This document shows positions 48,292-61,033 of a stretch of DNA of 64,000 bases, one piece after another; position 1 is the stretch's first letter, and each line of letters starts with the position of its first letter. The notes below the pieces were generated by a model. It saw nothing but the letters and a program-made list of their open reading frames with translations, did no database searches and was not told where the DNA came from. Origin of the DNA: Hemileia vastatrix (taxonomy: Eukaryota > Basidiomycota > Pucciniomycetes > Pucciniales > Zaghouaniaceae); contig JASXTE010000001.1 of assembly GCA_030280995.1 (NCBI GenBank), positions 28,800,606-28,864,605 on the forward strand. Reading direction: 5' to 3'. The position numbers and the translations under genes were made by a program.

Positions 48292-50710
48292 ATGTCTAGT
48301 ATACAAAATCCTACACCTCCACTTTGTATGCATATCATGTTCCTCTCTCTTAATTTATATATTTCACTTATGTTCTATATCTTTTTTTTTCAAAAATTTG
48401 ATTTTCCAGCACCCAAATGTGTTTCATCCCACTCTCTGATTGATACTTGCTTTGAAGCTTTTGAGCTTGCACCATGTCTGCCACATGGCATGGCACCTAA
48501 CCCTCCTGTACTTAGCAATGAGAGGCAGGAAATAACAAGAGTTCAGTATCGCACTTTACTTGAATTGGCTAGAGATAAAACAGAAGATCTTGTCAAGATC
48601 CTTAACAATAATCCTTCTCCTTCATATTTATCTAACCCTTGTAATGACTTACTCCAATATGTGAAAAGCCTTGAAAAATGTATGTTCATCACCTTTTTTG
48701 TCTCCTTTTAAATTAGTAGATAAGATTATTAATATTTTTTTTTCTTCATATATATTTGTAGCTTATGAGGAGGTTATGATTCCTCCTGATGAAGTCATTG
48801 TCATTAGGGATGATGATGAGACAGATGAACCATCAGCTTCAACTCATGCTTCAACTTCTAAGGAAAATCTTGAAACACCTGTTATCCGCTCCAAGAAAAA
48901 GAGATTATCCCAAGGCTCCTCTTTTGTTCGACGTATTAAACCGGCTTCTGCTAATGAATTTTCTGATGTATCAAATAATAAATCTCAAAAAAAAAGCAAA
49001 GGTTTTGATAATGAGTATATTCTTGTTTCCTTTTTTTTATTGTTATTCTTTTATCTTTAAAATTCAATCATATATCTCTTTTATTGCTTACATATTGTAC
49101 TTTTTATCTTTCTTTTGATATTTTGTACCAGAAACTCACCTGCTGTAGATTGTTCCATCCATAAACGCCCTCTCCCTGATGAAGATGATGAAAAGAGCAA
49201 TGAAAATAGCGATGATCAACTGTCAGAATATGAAGCTATGCTTGTTCATCAAAAAAAGCAAAGTTTAAAATCTTCTTCAAGACATGTTGATATGTTTGAT
49301 AAAGATGATGATTCAAACAGCTCATCACCAAATTCCTTCCTTTCTAAGAAGCAATACCCATCACCTCCTAAATTACCTACTTTGACCTCTTTGAAAGCTT
49401 CTCTACCAATGAAATCAACTCCAATCAAGATATCGAAAAAACCTCTAACTTATTCACCCTCAGTTCTAAAAGAATCTGATTTGCAGGAGGAATTCTGTAA
49501 AATTCATAATTTTTATAAAGGTAGAATCAGCACGGCAAAGGTCCTCAGGTCGTGGTTGGAAATTGTTACTCTCCTCAAATTACGCTCTTCTACTTCTTCC
49601 CAAGAACCCATGTCAAATATTCCAATGTTTACTTTTCATTGGGAAAAATCTTGTGGAGAAGATTGGCTTTCAAAACTTACTGAGTTATGTAAGTTACCAT
49701 AATTTTTAGTCTTGACTTTTGTTCTTTTACTTATTTTTTTTTTCCTTTTGTAGCAAATATTTTTTTAGAGATTGATAGCTCACAGCTATGGGTACTCGAT
49801 AATATTGATTTCAAAAAAATGGAAGATTTATGTGATCCTGATGGTTTAAATACTGAAATTCTTTCCTCAACAAAGAAAACGGATCACCCTGAATCCAATC
49901 TTATCCGAATGCTCATGAGATTAATGATCCCAAGTGACCACTGCTGTTCTTCATGGGTATCTCTTATATCATCTTCACTTTATCTGACCGCACATGAATT
50001 CAGCCAGCTTCCATCACATCAAAACATTAACTCAGATTGTCCAATTGAACGTGGTCTTCAGCTTCTAGCTCACCTTTCAAATCTGAAGAGTCCGATTTCT
50101 GATGGCTTAGAAGTTGGTCCCACTGCACTTCAAACCCGTGATATATCAATGTCAACTCTTCTTCAAATCAGCAATATTATCATTGATATAATTATGTCAA
50201 TTATCATTCTTAAATCAAAATATTGTGCTGCAACAATATCAAGTGGCAAGACTAGTGAAGCTCAACAATCAAGTGAGAAAAACGAAAATACTGAACTGAC
50301 AATAATGAGAGAGAAACAAAAGGCTGCACTAAACAAAATAAATTCTGAATACTCCCACCACCGATATCAATCTTTCACATTCTATATAATTGATGGTGTC
50401 CGTGGTTTATTTCTGAGCTCTCAAGATCATAGATTGGCTTCAGCAGCTGATTGCTTGGAGGTAATATCAGAAGTTAAGTTTCTTAATTTACATGAAAAAA
50501 AATCATTTGATGGAAGAAATAATTTGGAAAAATTTAAATAACTATATTTTAACATTAATAAAACCTTTTATAGGCAAGTGTGATCCATTTCCTTTAAAAT
50601 TTGATACCCCAAGTCCTCCGGGAATTGCTAGGGCTATTTCTGCAGATTTTCTTAATCACTGGAGCTCCATTCAGCCAGTATCACCTTTTTTTGCTAAACA
50701 TAGCCTTTAA
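48292..50710 (+). CDS. Unknown acidic/serine-rich protein, multi-exon
   Basis: Exons 48292-48325, 48410-48679, 48762-49014, 49132-49688 and 49754-50460 add up to 607 codons with GT-AG introns of 65-117 bp. Residues about 100-330 are acidic, Ser/Lys-rich and probably disordered; the C-terminal half is helical (HDWEK-like 'FHWEKSCGEDWLSKLTEL', 'LMRLMIPSDHCCSSWVSLISSSLYL'). No domain is recognised. The end is uncertain: reading on gives a stop at 50541, while a coding-looking piece follows an acceptor at 50573 (to 50710, 'IARAISADFLNHWSSIQ') that no visible donor joins in register. A frameshift or an unusual splice is possible. It lies between the palindrome array and the TET-like gene. Confidence 0.65.
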
Positions 50711-51518
50711 ATAAATTAATATTCCAACATGTAAATAGATAAAGTTCTGTCTATATGATATATCTTGTATAATTCAAGTTATTTTCCTTCAAATACGTCA
50801 AAAATGTGACCATCTTTGAAATTTATTAAGTAACCTTTGACATGATTTTCTAAATTAATTATTAAAAAAAATTATTGTAAGTCCAGCAATAAAAAAGATT
50901 GTAAAATCTACTTATATGATTTCAAATACTTGTATTAAATTCTTAAATATTTTATTGTTTATATAAAAATATGATAACTGCTCTAGTTTTGTTACTTTAC
51001 CTTTAATATTATATAATCTATTAATTATTACAAATATTTTCGTTGATTGTAACATTTTTAATCAGAAGTAGAACAATTTAAATAATTAAATGAGTACATT
51101 CTTAAAAAAATACAATTTAATCTATTATTGATTCAAAATTCTTTCTTCAACTCTTTATTATTAACTTTTTTATTAATAAGCCTGTTTGACCTAAAATACT
51201 ATACAGTTAATTTGGTAGCATTAAAAGCACATTTTTATGGCTAATATATTTCAAATTCTTTATTATAGTTTTTTTTATTTTAGAACCTTTGCTACCAATT
51301 TAATAAAAATGACATTTAAAGATTTCACAACTTATATATTTCCTCAAAAGTAAATCAAATTTTCTTATAATATTATGAAAAAAAATTATTTTATTTCACA
51401 AATAAAAAAAATAGATAATACTATAACTATCAAAACTGAAAATGTTACAGCTACTCCCAGTATTTATCATGTTTAAATTTGCATTAAGTTGTGTATATAT
51501 AATATAAATTTTTAATAT
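50711..51518. other. Convergent AT-rich intergenic region
   Basis: This gap separates two genes that end facing each other. It is made of AT-rich sequence without open frames or evident repeats. Confidence 0.4.
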
Positions 51519-52728
51519 TTATATATCTAGATTTTTTAGATTTGTCTTAACATTAGATAAATAATACTTTGCTGATTCTATTTCTTCCTCTATTAAGTCA
51601 TCTCTTTTCAAAAAAACTCTCAAAGCACTAATCAAATATTCTAACCTAAATTTTTCTTTTTTAATTTCTAAGTATTCTGAAATATCAATATCAAAAACAT
51701 TAAGCTTTTCTATAGCATGAAAAAGTCTAGTGCTGATTTGAATAGAAGAACCTATCCTAGTGAAGCCAGGAATTTCATGACATCTTGAGGTGAAATGCCT
51801 TAGTTGATTGGCAGGCCATAATGTCACTGTTATTCCATTAGTTGCTTCAAAGTTGATTTTACTTCTAATTTCGGGAAACATAAGTTCTCCACCTATTTGT
51901 CGTGGTTGGGTCTTATCATACTTCATATGAATGGTGTTTTTTTCTGTATCTTTAGGAAAAAATATTCCTAAAGTATACTCACTTGCATCCTTATCGAGAT
52001 GAACCTCATTAGAGAACCCATTACCATTCCCTCCAGATGTCCAAGTTAAATTAATAGCAAACGGTACACCCTCTTCTTCACTAGAAACTTTTGAAAATCC
52101 AGGAATACCAAGTTTTGCGCAAAGATTATTTGCCTCATTGTACTTTACATATGATATTTTTTTAAAAAAATATTCAAAGTACATTGCAATCCTCTTCATT
52201 CGTTTTTTATATTCATCCGTTTTTACAATATCATCAGTGTATTCATCTGCAAGGAAAAGCATTCAAAAATTCAGTATTTAAATTAAAAAAAGTGATACTT
52301 ACGAATATGTAAAGATTTCTTTCTATCTAAAATAAAGCCACCACCAAACATTTTTCCAAAACCACAAGCTCTTTGATGATAACCATTATTTTTAATTTCA
52401 TGTTCGCAGTAAGAAAGATCCTTAATGCATCGCACCGTAGCTTCTAACATATCTAGTTCTTTGAGCTCATGAATTTCAAAAGTCTGCACAAGAACATTAG
52501 GTATTAAGACACCTTTTGGTTTATAAATACTACATCCAGGAAAAAAATTGTAATAATTATTGCAATCTGTCATATTATTTGCATAAGATCGTGCATAGAA
52601 ATGTGGCTTCTTCCCGTTTGTATCCATTCCAAGAGCGTTTACAAGTTTCATTCCAGTAGCAATGTCTTTCGCCCACCTATTGTTAGAGTTCTTCCCTGGC
52701 AGTCTTTTTTTTTCAAATCGTTACTCAT
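51519..52728 (-). CDS. TET/JBP-like 2OG-Fe(II) dioxygenase, main exons
   Basis: The two main exons end and begin at 52303 and 52246 (56-bp GT-AG intron). The downstream exon has the double-stranded beta-helix signature of TET/JBP enzymes: GNGNGFSNEVHLDKDASEYTLG with the iron-binding HxD at about 51995-52001, a distal His near 51797 (LRHFTS) and a candidate 2-oxoglutarate Arg near 51758 (GFTRIGSS). The family oxidises 5-methylcytosine or thymine in DNA, and basidiomycete copies often travel with DNA transposons. The usual active-site residues are present, so the core looks functional. Upstream the frame runs on through WAKDIATGMKL, but an A9 tract (T9 at 52705-52713) puts an ATG at 52728 one base out of register. 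The true N-terminus is unresolved; see the exons at 53408-53736. Confidence 0.8.
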
Positions 52729-52978
52729 TGATGGTTCAATCCTAAGAGAATTCAATTTTGATTTAAAATAGAAAAAAATCAAAAATTAGAAAATAGTAAC
52801 ATAATTTCAATTATCAGTCAATGATACCTTTAACTTTATCATATCTTCAATATTAGAAATACAAAAGCTAGCATATCTACATATTAGTAAATTTATATAC
52901 TTTTTCTTTATTTCAAATATTAAGAAAGCGTTTCAAAGGTATACTTTATTAAATTATACATATAAAGAGTATAGCTTT

Positions 52979-53320
52979 ATCCTGTATGCATTCAGCAAGT
53001 ACGAGATTTGGCTCTACACTTAATATTAATAATATAATGAAAGTATAACTCCAATACACTAGTAATATTAAAAAATTTACGGAGTTATGATATCCACATA
53101 TATAAAATGAAAAATCTTGCTCTGATCAATATATTGACTTAGAAAGTTATACTTCAATAAATTATTAATTTTTAAATTGTAGCATTGTCCTGTATGCTTT
53201 CAGCAAGTACTAGACTTTGAAACAACTTAAAAATCAATAAATTAAAGGTAAAGTACAAACAATCTAATTATTATTATGAAAAGAAAAACATTATCCTGTA
53301 TGCTTTCAGCAAGTAGGAGA
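52979..53320. repeat. Three copies of a 28-bp conserved motif in an AT-rich intron
   Basis: TCCTGTATGC(A/T)TTCAGCAAGTA occurs near 52981, 53188 and 53291, nearly unchanged while surrounding sequence is diverged AT-rich DNA with weaker repeat character ('AATATTAATAATATAATG' recurs at two copies). It lies between the main TET-like exons and a candidate upstream exon, so probably inside an intron of about 650 bp. Confidence 0.6.
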
Positions 53321-53407
53321 TGATGTTTTACTTTTCATATTAATAATATAATGGTTGAGAAAGTATTAAAGAAATATAGAAAAATGATAAGCAAAACATG
53401 AACTTAC

Positions 53408-53477
53408 ATGTCTATAAAATCTTCTTCCATTTGTAGCTGATTGATCAAAATTAATTATAAAGTTTATTTTATAATCA
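53408..53477 (-). CDS. Candidate upstream exon of the TET-like gene
   Basis: This 70-bp segment is open in only one frame (DYKINFIINFDQSATNG, then RRFYRH). It is flanked by an acceptor (AAAACAG) and a donor (GTAAGT). A donor at 53735 (GTAAGC, 258-bp intron) joins an open stretch ending LTLSDY (about 53770-53736) to it in register. That outer stretch has no ATG before an upstream TGA. The join to the main exons fails by register, consistent with the A9 problem. The gene may be 5' damaged. Confidence 0.5.
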
Positions 53478-53770
53478 CTGTTTTAAAAAATAAATGGTTA
53501 GATAAATAAATTGAACATTTTTGATAAGGAATAAAGAAAAGTAAATTGACAAACAAATAAAAAAACTTTAAGTTAACTGAAAAAGAATTATTTTATAATG
53601 AATCGAAAGGGTACAGTAAAAGATACCATAAAAATAAATTCAGAATTAGAATCATTAGATTAACTTGTCAAAAGTGTAAAAAAGTGTAACAAACCAAAAT
53701 GATATGAAATGCAATAGCAAGAAAAATTTGCTTACCGGTAATCAGATAAGGTCAAGAAAATAGTACCAAT

Positions 53771-54475
53771 AATTCAAAATGATAAAGCAAAAAAATGATT
53801 GATAATTTTTGAAAAAGGTAAGTGAGAAAGAGAAAGGAAAAATAAATTGGGTGGCAAACAGATGTATATATCATGAATTTTCACTGATCACATTTTCAAA
53901 AAAATGCAGCTCTCCAAGTCATATGATAAACTTCATCTAAATTCCAAGAATGATGTTGTGAAGGCACTGTACACAGCATGATCATTTTTTCCTATTCATA
54001 TAGTAATTCCAGCTAGAATTTACTTGGCTGCATGTTGTACAGATGCACATTTGTGGAACACTGAATTTCACATCTAAAAAAAAATTGACGCCACATAATT
54101 CTAGCTACCATGTTTCACGTAGCTAAAAAACATACACTCATCACATTTAAATTTACATTGCGCCAAAATTAATTCATTTTTGAATTTTTTTAAAGGAAAC
54201 TATAATGTGCACCACCTATTTCTAAAATATGAACCTCCGCACCATATTAAATTGGGAGACTTTTAATTATGCAATTTTTTTGCCGTGACCTTTTTCCTGA
54301 TCTTACTTGGTTCAAAATATTGAAACATGGCCAATGTTGATGAAAGAAACATTTGATTTTGTTTCTATGTGTAACAATGGAAGGCTGTTTCTTACTGGCT
54401 GAAGAGTGTTGTATATTTTATTTGAACAAATTTTTATTTTTTTATGTATTTTATTTAAAAAATTTACTTTTTATT
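53771..54475. other. AT-rich region upstream of the hairpin array
   Basis: No gene is supported. An inverted pair AGCTAGAATT / AATTCTAGCT lies at about 54011 and 54107 with some 85 bp between, a wider hairpin than those in the following array. Confidence 0.4.
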
Positions 54476-55041
54476 GCAGCCAGATTTGTACTGGCTGCTT
54501 TTTAGAAACCTTAATTTATGACCCAAGCCTTTGAAATTGGCTTGGGTCCCTTACATTGCAATTTAGTACTTCCAGCCAGGTATCCCCTGGCTGGAAGTGT
54601 CTCTTTCAAGCAATCGAAGTCGCTAAAAGCAACTTCGATTGCTTGCTGTAATGTTTGCCACCCTCCCAGCTAAATTACTAGGCTGGGAGGTGGCCAAAGC
54701 AGTGTGCAACGCGCATTGCTGCTGCAAGTAACGCGCGTTGCACAATCGCTACCATATTTCATGCAGCTGATATCAAGTCAGCTGCATGAGATATGTGCAG
54801 CATGTGCAATGCGCGCTGCATGCAATGCGCATTACTTGCAGCAGCGATGTGTGTTGCATGTGCTGCATGCAGTGCATTGCACAGCCAGTTTTTTTCTGGC
54901 TGTGCAATGCACACAGAGAAACCAAAGTCCCTGCAAGGGACTTTGGTCTCTAAAATGGAAGCGACTTTCCCTACCAGGTGCAATCTGGTGGGAAAGTGAG
55001 AGAAACGTTAGACCAAAGTTGTTTGAAAGCAACTTCGGTCT
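54476..55041. repeat. Tandem run of twelve distinct hairpins
   Basis: Inverted repeats follow each other with gaps of 4-21 bp. Spans and stems: 54476-54498 (8 bp), 54520-54548 (10), 54568-54598 (13), 54607-54645 (14), 54657-54694 (13, one bulge), 54704-54743 (11), 54759-54789 (12), 54796-54867 (long, with G-T pairs), 54872-54912 (17, T7 loop), 54921-54947 (12, loop of 3), 54964-54997 (13, one bulge) and 55010-55041 (11 of 12). A thirteenth lies at 55151-55174 (9 bp). Stems are mostly different from each other, though CAGCCAG and GTGCAA(C/T)GCGC recur. The patch is much richer in G+C than its AT-rich surroundings. Open frames across it are by-products of the palindromes. Confidence 0.9.
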
Positions 55042-55174
55042 TAAAAACATTAAAAATCATAAAAAAAAATGAGAAATGTAGAAAAAAAAAAAAATTAAAA
55101 ATTAAAATGTGAGTATAAGAAAAAAAATAAGTTCTAGTGATACCAAAAATCCAAGCCAATTTCATTTGGCTTGG

Positions 55175-57328
55175 TTATTTAATAATTATTTTTTAATACA
55201 TTAAATTTAAAATTCAAACACCATAAAATATATGAATTTTTTTAATATGAATATTATAAATTTAATCTACCTCTTTCTCATAATTATATTTATAATTTTG
55301 TTTTTTTAATTTTTGACATTTAAGTTTATTTTTTGGAAATACAAAATTAAATTTTCAACTAAATTTTTTAGTAAGGTAAAATAAATTATAAATTTGACAT
55401 TTTGTAATTGAATAATGAAAAAAATTTTAAATTTATTTAAAAAATATTTTTGTTAGAAGAATACAAATATTTTAAGGGTAGAAATATGGTGCAAATTGTA
55501 AGTAAAAAAAATTATATTTTTTTTTGTGAGGGGTTATTTCTATTTTTAAAAATATTTTTCAAAAACATTCATTAAATACTGAATTAAATTACTTTGAAAC
55601 TCAAATTTTTTGTAAAATAATTAAAAATGAAATAATAATATTGTTGTATTTGATATAAAATTTGAATTGGTAATATTAATGTCTCTTTAAGTAAATTTGA
55701 AAATCATTTAAAAAGACCATGTTGATAAGTACTTCATTTTTGATATACAATGGTTATATATATATCTTATATATATTTCTTGAGTGATATTTTTATATAC
55801 ATTCAATAAAATTTGTAATATAAAATGCCATTTAATAATTAATTAATGTTCAACTTAGTTATAACAACTTCATATTTAATAACAGCCACTAGTATTTAAT
55901 TTTTAATTTAAAACTCCAATATAATATGAGAGTATCCTTATTTTGTTTGTATGTAATGAACAACAATAACAGACCATAAATGAGTGGGTAATTAATTACA
56001 ATAAATAGTTGAAGAATAACCTATAAGAAATGATAAGTTTATCAAAAAGAGTACATTAAAAAAATATACTTTTGAATTTTTTTTGATATAATTTGGGTAG
56101 TTAAATGAAAATTTAAATTATCAGACATCAAAATGGATAAAATCTAAAAGTAGTGTTTATATAATAAGCCTCATATAAAAAAAGGATAAAAAATCTACTA
56201 TGTAACTAAATTATTAAATATTAAGGTATTATTAAAATTATTGAAAAACTTATTTTACAGTTATAATGAAATCTAAATGTGAAAATAATGGTGGGATAAT
56301 AGTAAGACTATGTGGAAACACTTTAATTTATACATACTTTCAACTATGTTCAGATAAAAAAATTGTTAAAATTGTATAATAACATCTAGTTAATAGTGAT
56401 GCAATTTTATTTAGATCAAGAATAAATTTTTTGAGGAAAAACTAATTAAATTGAGATATGGCCATCTCCTTTCAAGAGATAGAATAATAATAAAAATTTA
56501 AAAAATTATAATAAGTATTCTTAATCACCATTTTTTAAAAGTCTCTAGTAAAATTCATTATAATATATCATTCATTGATTACATTATATGGAGTTTCATC
56601 TTGAAGTAGTGATGTGCAGCTTTGAACTTATGTTATGAAAAACAAAAAAGGTAAAAAATATATAGTTATACTAATGAAAAAGCCAAAAATAAAAATACTA
56701 TTATAAATTAAAAAAATAAAACTACATAAATTTTATTCTGCTCTAATGATGGAAGGGTACTATGTATGAATTTCCACATGTTAAATCCAAACCTGCTTTA
56801 AGGCTAGTTTAAAGGTAGAGCTATTAAGTTTCCTTAAATTCTAAAAATAACTTATGCATTTTACTAATTATTTTTTTCTTGTTTTCTTTCCAAAGTTGTT
56901 AGAGTTGCTTAATTAATACTGTTATCTTGATTGTAAGATATATAATTTTTTTTGAATACATGATTTATTGTTTCAAAAATTATATTATAAATTTAAATCA
57001 TTTATTTCATTTTCTAAAGCTTCATTGTCAAAGACACAACTCCATTTTCTATTACTTAACAAATATATAAAATGTGATAGTAAAATTTGAGGAATTTTCT
57101 TTTTGAGAGGGTCAAACTATATTGTGAAGATTTTTATCTAGAAATTCTTGTACTCTAAAACCAAATAATTTTCTCCCTTAAGTAAGCCATTTCAAAAATA
57201 TGAGAATATAAACAAGAATATTAACTTATCTTATTTTTATTTTCTTTACTGAAAGTTTTAGTTCAATCCCTTTTTTTATATGACATTAGTATAAAAACAT
57301 GGTTAAATGCTACTATATAATTAATTTT

Positions 57329-57389
<61 letters not shown>

Positions 57390-59097
57390 TTAGAAGGTCA
57401 TCCTTTTTTATTTACTTGAATAAATGGCTCAATTATAATACCCAACACTTATTAATGTTTCCCAAACTCAATAACAAATTTCTCATATGAAATATTAGCT
57501 TCTAATATAAGAAGTTTATCTATAGATGATATTCAACATGTGATTTTACTTTTTAGATTCAGCTAAAATTAAACAAAAGGAGAAATCATGCATATGTGTA
57601 TAAATGGTAACCATATGTTACTTAGAGGATTGTGAAAGTCACTCATCAGAATGGTTTAAGTATTAAAATGAATTGAGGTCATTACTTTCTAGTATTTGAA
57701 ACTAATTAGGAAATTATTCTAAAAAAATATTTTAATGCGTATCATGTTTAAAAAGTTGGAAATATGATTTTTGAAAATTGTGAGTTTCTTATGAGATACC
57801 AAGCTTTAGTTTACATTGTTTCAAGTAGAATAGAATTTTAGTATTAGAAATTGAAAGCAATGTACCATTATCAGATTTTAACTGTGTTCTACTTATAGAA
57901 TGATTACATAACATTAAACATTATTTAAATCAAAAAGGTTTAAAAGATATTTAGAATTTTACCAAATTTCACCATTTATTAATCTTTGATTTGAAAACAA
58001 ACTATGATATACACTCACTAGAAATAAGCAATCCCAATTTTAACATAATTTATCAATCCAAAAATAATGAGTCAATTAACATGAAAATATATATTATTTC
58101 AAAACCAATTCTCTAGATTTAAAATATGATGCTTTAATGAAAAATTATTACAAAACTTTAATGCAATGAAGTCTCTTAAAAAATTCAAAAATAGAATATC
58201 AAAACAAGTAATTTCTGCAAAAAAACTACTAACTATTGTAGATAAAGCATAAAAATAAGTCATATTTTTTAAAAAAATGATCTAACAATATTTATTTTTG
58301 TTAAAAAAATCAAAACATTGTTAAGTTTGCTTGTTATAATAATGTTAAAATCCACTAAACATTATCTAAAGGTGGTAAAATATGTTAAAAATAAGTTGAA
58401 TTTTATGAGATAAAAATCAACAATTTTGTATCATTTCCTGTTGTGCTATGACTTTATTCCACCCTTTTTATCTGATTCTTCCAGTATTACTTTGCTATGA
58501 TCACTAGTTTTCAAGTTAAAATTTACAAATGTTCATTATACTTGATAATATGAAAAATAACTCAAACTTTTATAACTACAAAATAAGATTTTGTAACTCC
58601 TTCTTTCAATCAATATTTGAAGAAATTTTTAGTTTATTTGAGTAATGATTTTAAGAATAACAAAAAATTTGAAATTCACAAGGAATTATTTCCAGAGACT
58701 ATAATTATTTACTTGTGTGATGCATGAGCTACTTATCAATGATGTAAAACATCAGAAAAGTAAGTTATAGTTATAAATCTACAGATTATACTGTTTCTGG
58801 TATATATATCTTCAATAAATCTTTTAAACTTATCTTAGCCTACATACCACACAATAGAAAATCATTATATTAAAAAAGGAAAAAATTCTATGATAATATC
58901 ATAAAGAATGATAACCATGGATTAATATTCCATAAAAATGGTTAATAATATTTTAAGAGAACCTAAATCAGTATTCTTTCATCAAAATATATCCTTTTTG
59001 TCTTTGTAATTTATTCCAAACAAATTTTTTGAAAGTTGAATCTATATATCTAATGCCAAAACCACTATTAAGTTCCCTCTTAGACTTTTTAAGAAAT

Positions 59098-59128
<31 letters not shown>

Positions 59129-61033
59129 TATTTATCAAAAATTGAAATAAAGAATAAAAACATAATTTTATTTACCTTTAATTATTTAAATATAGAGTAT
59201 TTTCAGAATGCATTGTGGTTACTTGTGAAGGTTAGAAGATTTGAAGTTGGATTTATGAGTTTTTAGAAGGGCAAATATTGTAAAATTCTTTCATAAATAT
59301 TTATTTCATAGTTTCAAATGTTGAAATCTACAAACTAATGGGATTTAAAATTATATTGAGATTTAAAATCTGTTTTCTACTCAAGTAAAATAAAATAAAA
59401 TGATGATATCAAAATTGAAATTAAGTTTAAACTTTTGATATGCTCTATCTTCAATTTTATTGATAGTGCATCAAAAATTTAATAATATTTTTTTCCTTCA
59501 TCACTTTTTACATAAAAGATAGTTTTATCATTTTATGAATTAAAGATTGCTTATATAAATTTAACATCTATGTCGACTGTTTATGACTATTAATCTATAT
59601 AATAAATTTTTTAGAAGAAAAAATAACATCAGTATATACTGACTTTGAAATTATTCAATTTAAAATAGTTTACAGGTAGATAATGAAGGGTGATTTCATT
59701 TTTGAATATGAACTATAGAAGTCTTATTTTATCAATTTTAATTCTTTTTGAGCTCAAATGTATCCACCGCAACTTAAGTAAGAATAAAAATTATTTTTAT
59801 TGAAATTTACATGAGAAAGTATGCCTATTATTCAAAATCAAACTTGCTCTAATGGTGTTTTTCAATCATTATTTCCATTCATAACGATAAAAAACATTTC
59901 AATTTGCTGATGTTTTAGTTTTTGATATCCCCAAGTTTATATCTCAGGTGTACTATTCACAAAATTATTAAAAATATAATTTTCGAAATACATGATAAAC
60001 TTGAAAGTGAGGGGGCATTAAATTTTTAAAAATGAATTCTAAATTCAGGATGGATAGTATTTTTTCTATTTTCACAAATGAACAATTTTTTGTTTCAATT
60101 AATCCAGAAAGAGAATTTTGTTGTAAGCATATTATATTATATTTATTATGATTTTAAATACTATATTTTCAAGATTTGTGTTTAATATTTCCTGTGAAAG
60201 TTAATGTTAATGTGAAATTAAAGTAAGCTTGAAGAAATTTAATCAATAGGCATATTGGATATTTAAAATAATATTTTGCTCCAATCTTGAATCATCCTGG
60301 GCTAAAAAATATCCCAAATAAGGTTTTTGTGGGTCAATTTGGATTTAAGTAGGATTAAGTGAGGTTTAATAAAGGACAGATAAAAGGCTAAATTCATTAC
60401 TAGTGACTTTTTTCTCAAAATAGTTATAAAATATGTATCATTCTGGAATCAAGCTTCAATAAAGTTGAATTGAAACAAAGATAATTTCTAGCAGCACAAC
60501 ACCATATTTACAAAGGTGTAAAATACCTCAAATATTACTCATAATATAGGAAGGAAAGGAATCTACAAAATTCACATTTCAAACGAGGATTTATATTTTG
60601 AATTTGAAATTGAGAAATGGAATATTATTTTCAAATTTAAATATCTATTAGTCATTTTACCAAAAGTTTTCAGTAATCAGATTGAATTTTGATGGTATTT
60701 TGTTGTAGATTAATCATTTTGATGAGACATTTACTCAAAATTACTGGTTTCGTTTCTAATATTCCATGTGAAATTCATTACGAATCTTTTTGAAAGTGAA
60801 TAGTTGACATATTGGATATGCAAAAGCTTATGTTAGATCAAAGTGAGATCAAAGGGAGTTTAACTGATGATCAAATTAGGATTTTACAAGATCAAACGGT
60901 GATCAATGTAGGTTCATCTTGAGCTCAATTTGTGACAAATCTCTGACTAAATGTAAGGCCAAACAATTTCCTACATGGTGATGATGTGTGCATAATTCAA
61001 GCATAGATTTGTGGCTCAACAGAGTTCAAGCAA
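55175..61033. other. Gene-poor AT-rich right arm of the giant transposon
   Basis: About 5.9 kb with no convincing open frame or domain. It contains a (TA)n run at 57331-57382 and a TA-rich stretch at 59099-59130. Near the right end GATCAAA occurs four times plus one GATCAAT within 60836-60907, a possible subterminal binding cluster. It may hold decayed genes, but none could be recognised. Confidence 0.5.

Noticed and set aside
54704..55165. Five overlapping Cys/Ala-rich open frames on both strands
   Set aside because: They are by-products of the GC-rich hairpins; palindromes give mirrored open frames on both strands.
57299..57490. Small open frame containing a Tyr-Ile run
   Set aside because: The run is the translation of a (TA)n microsatellite.
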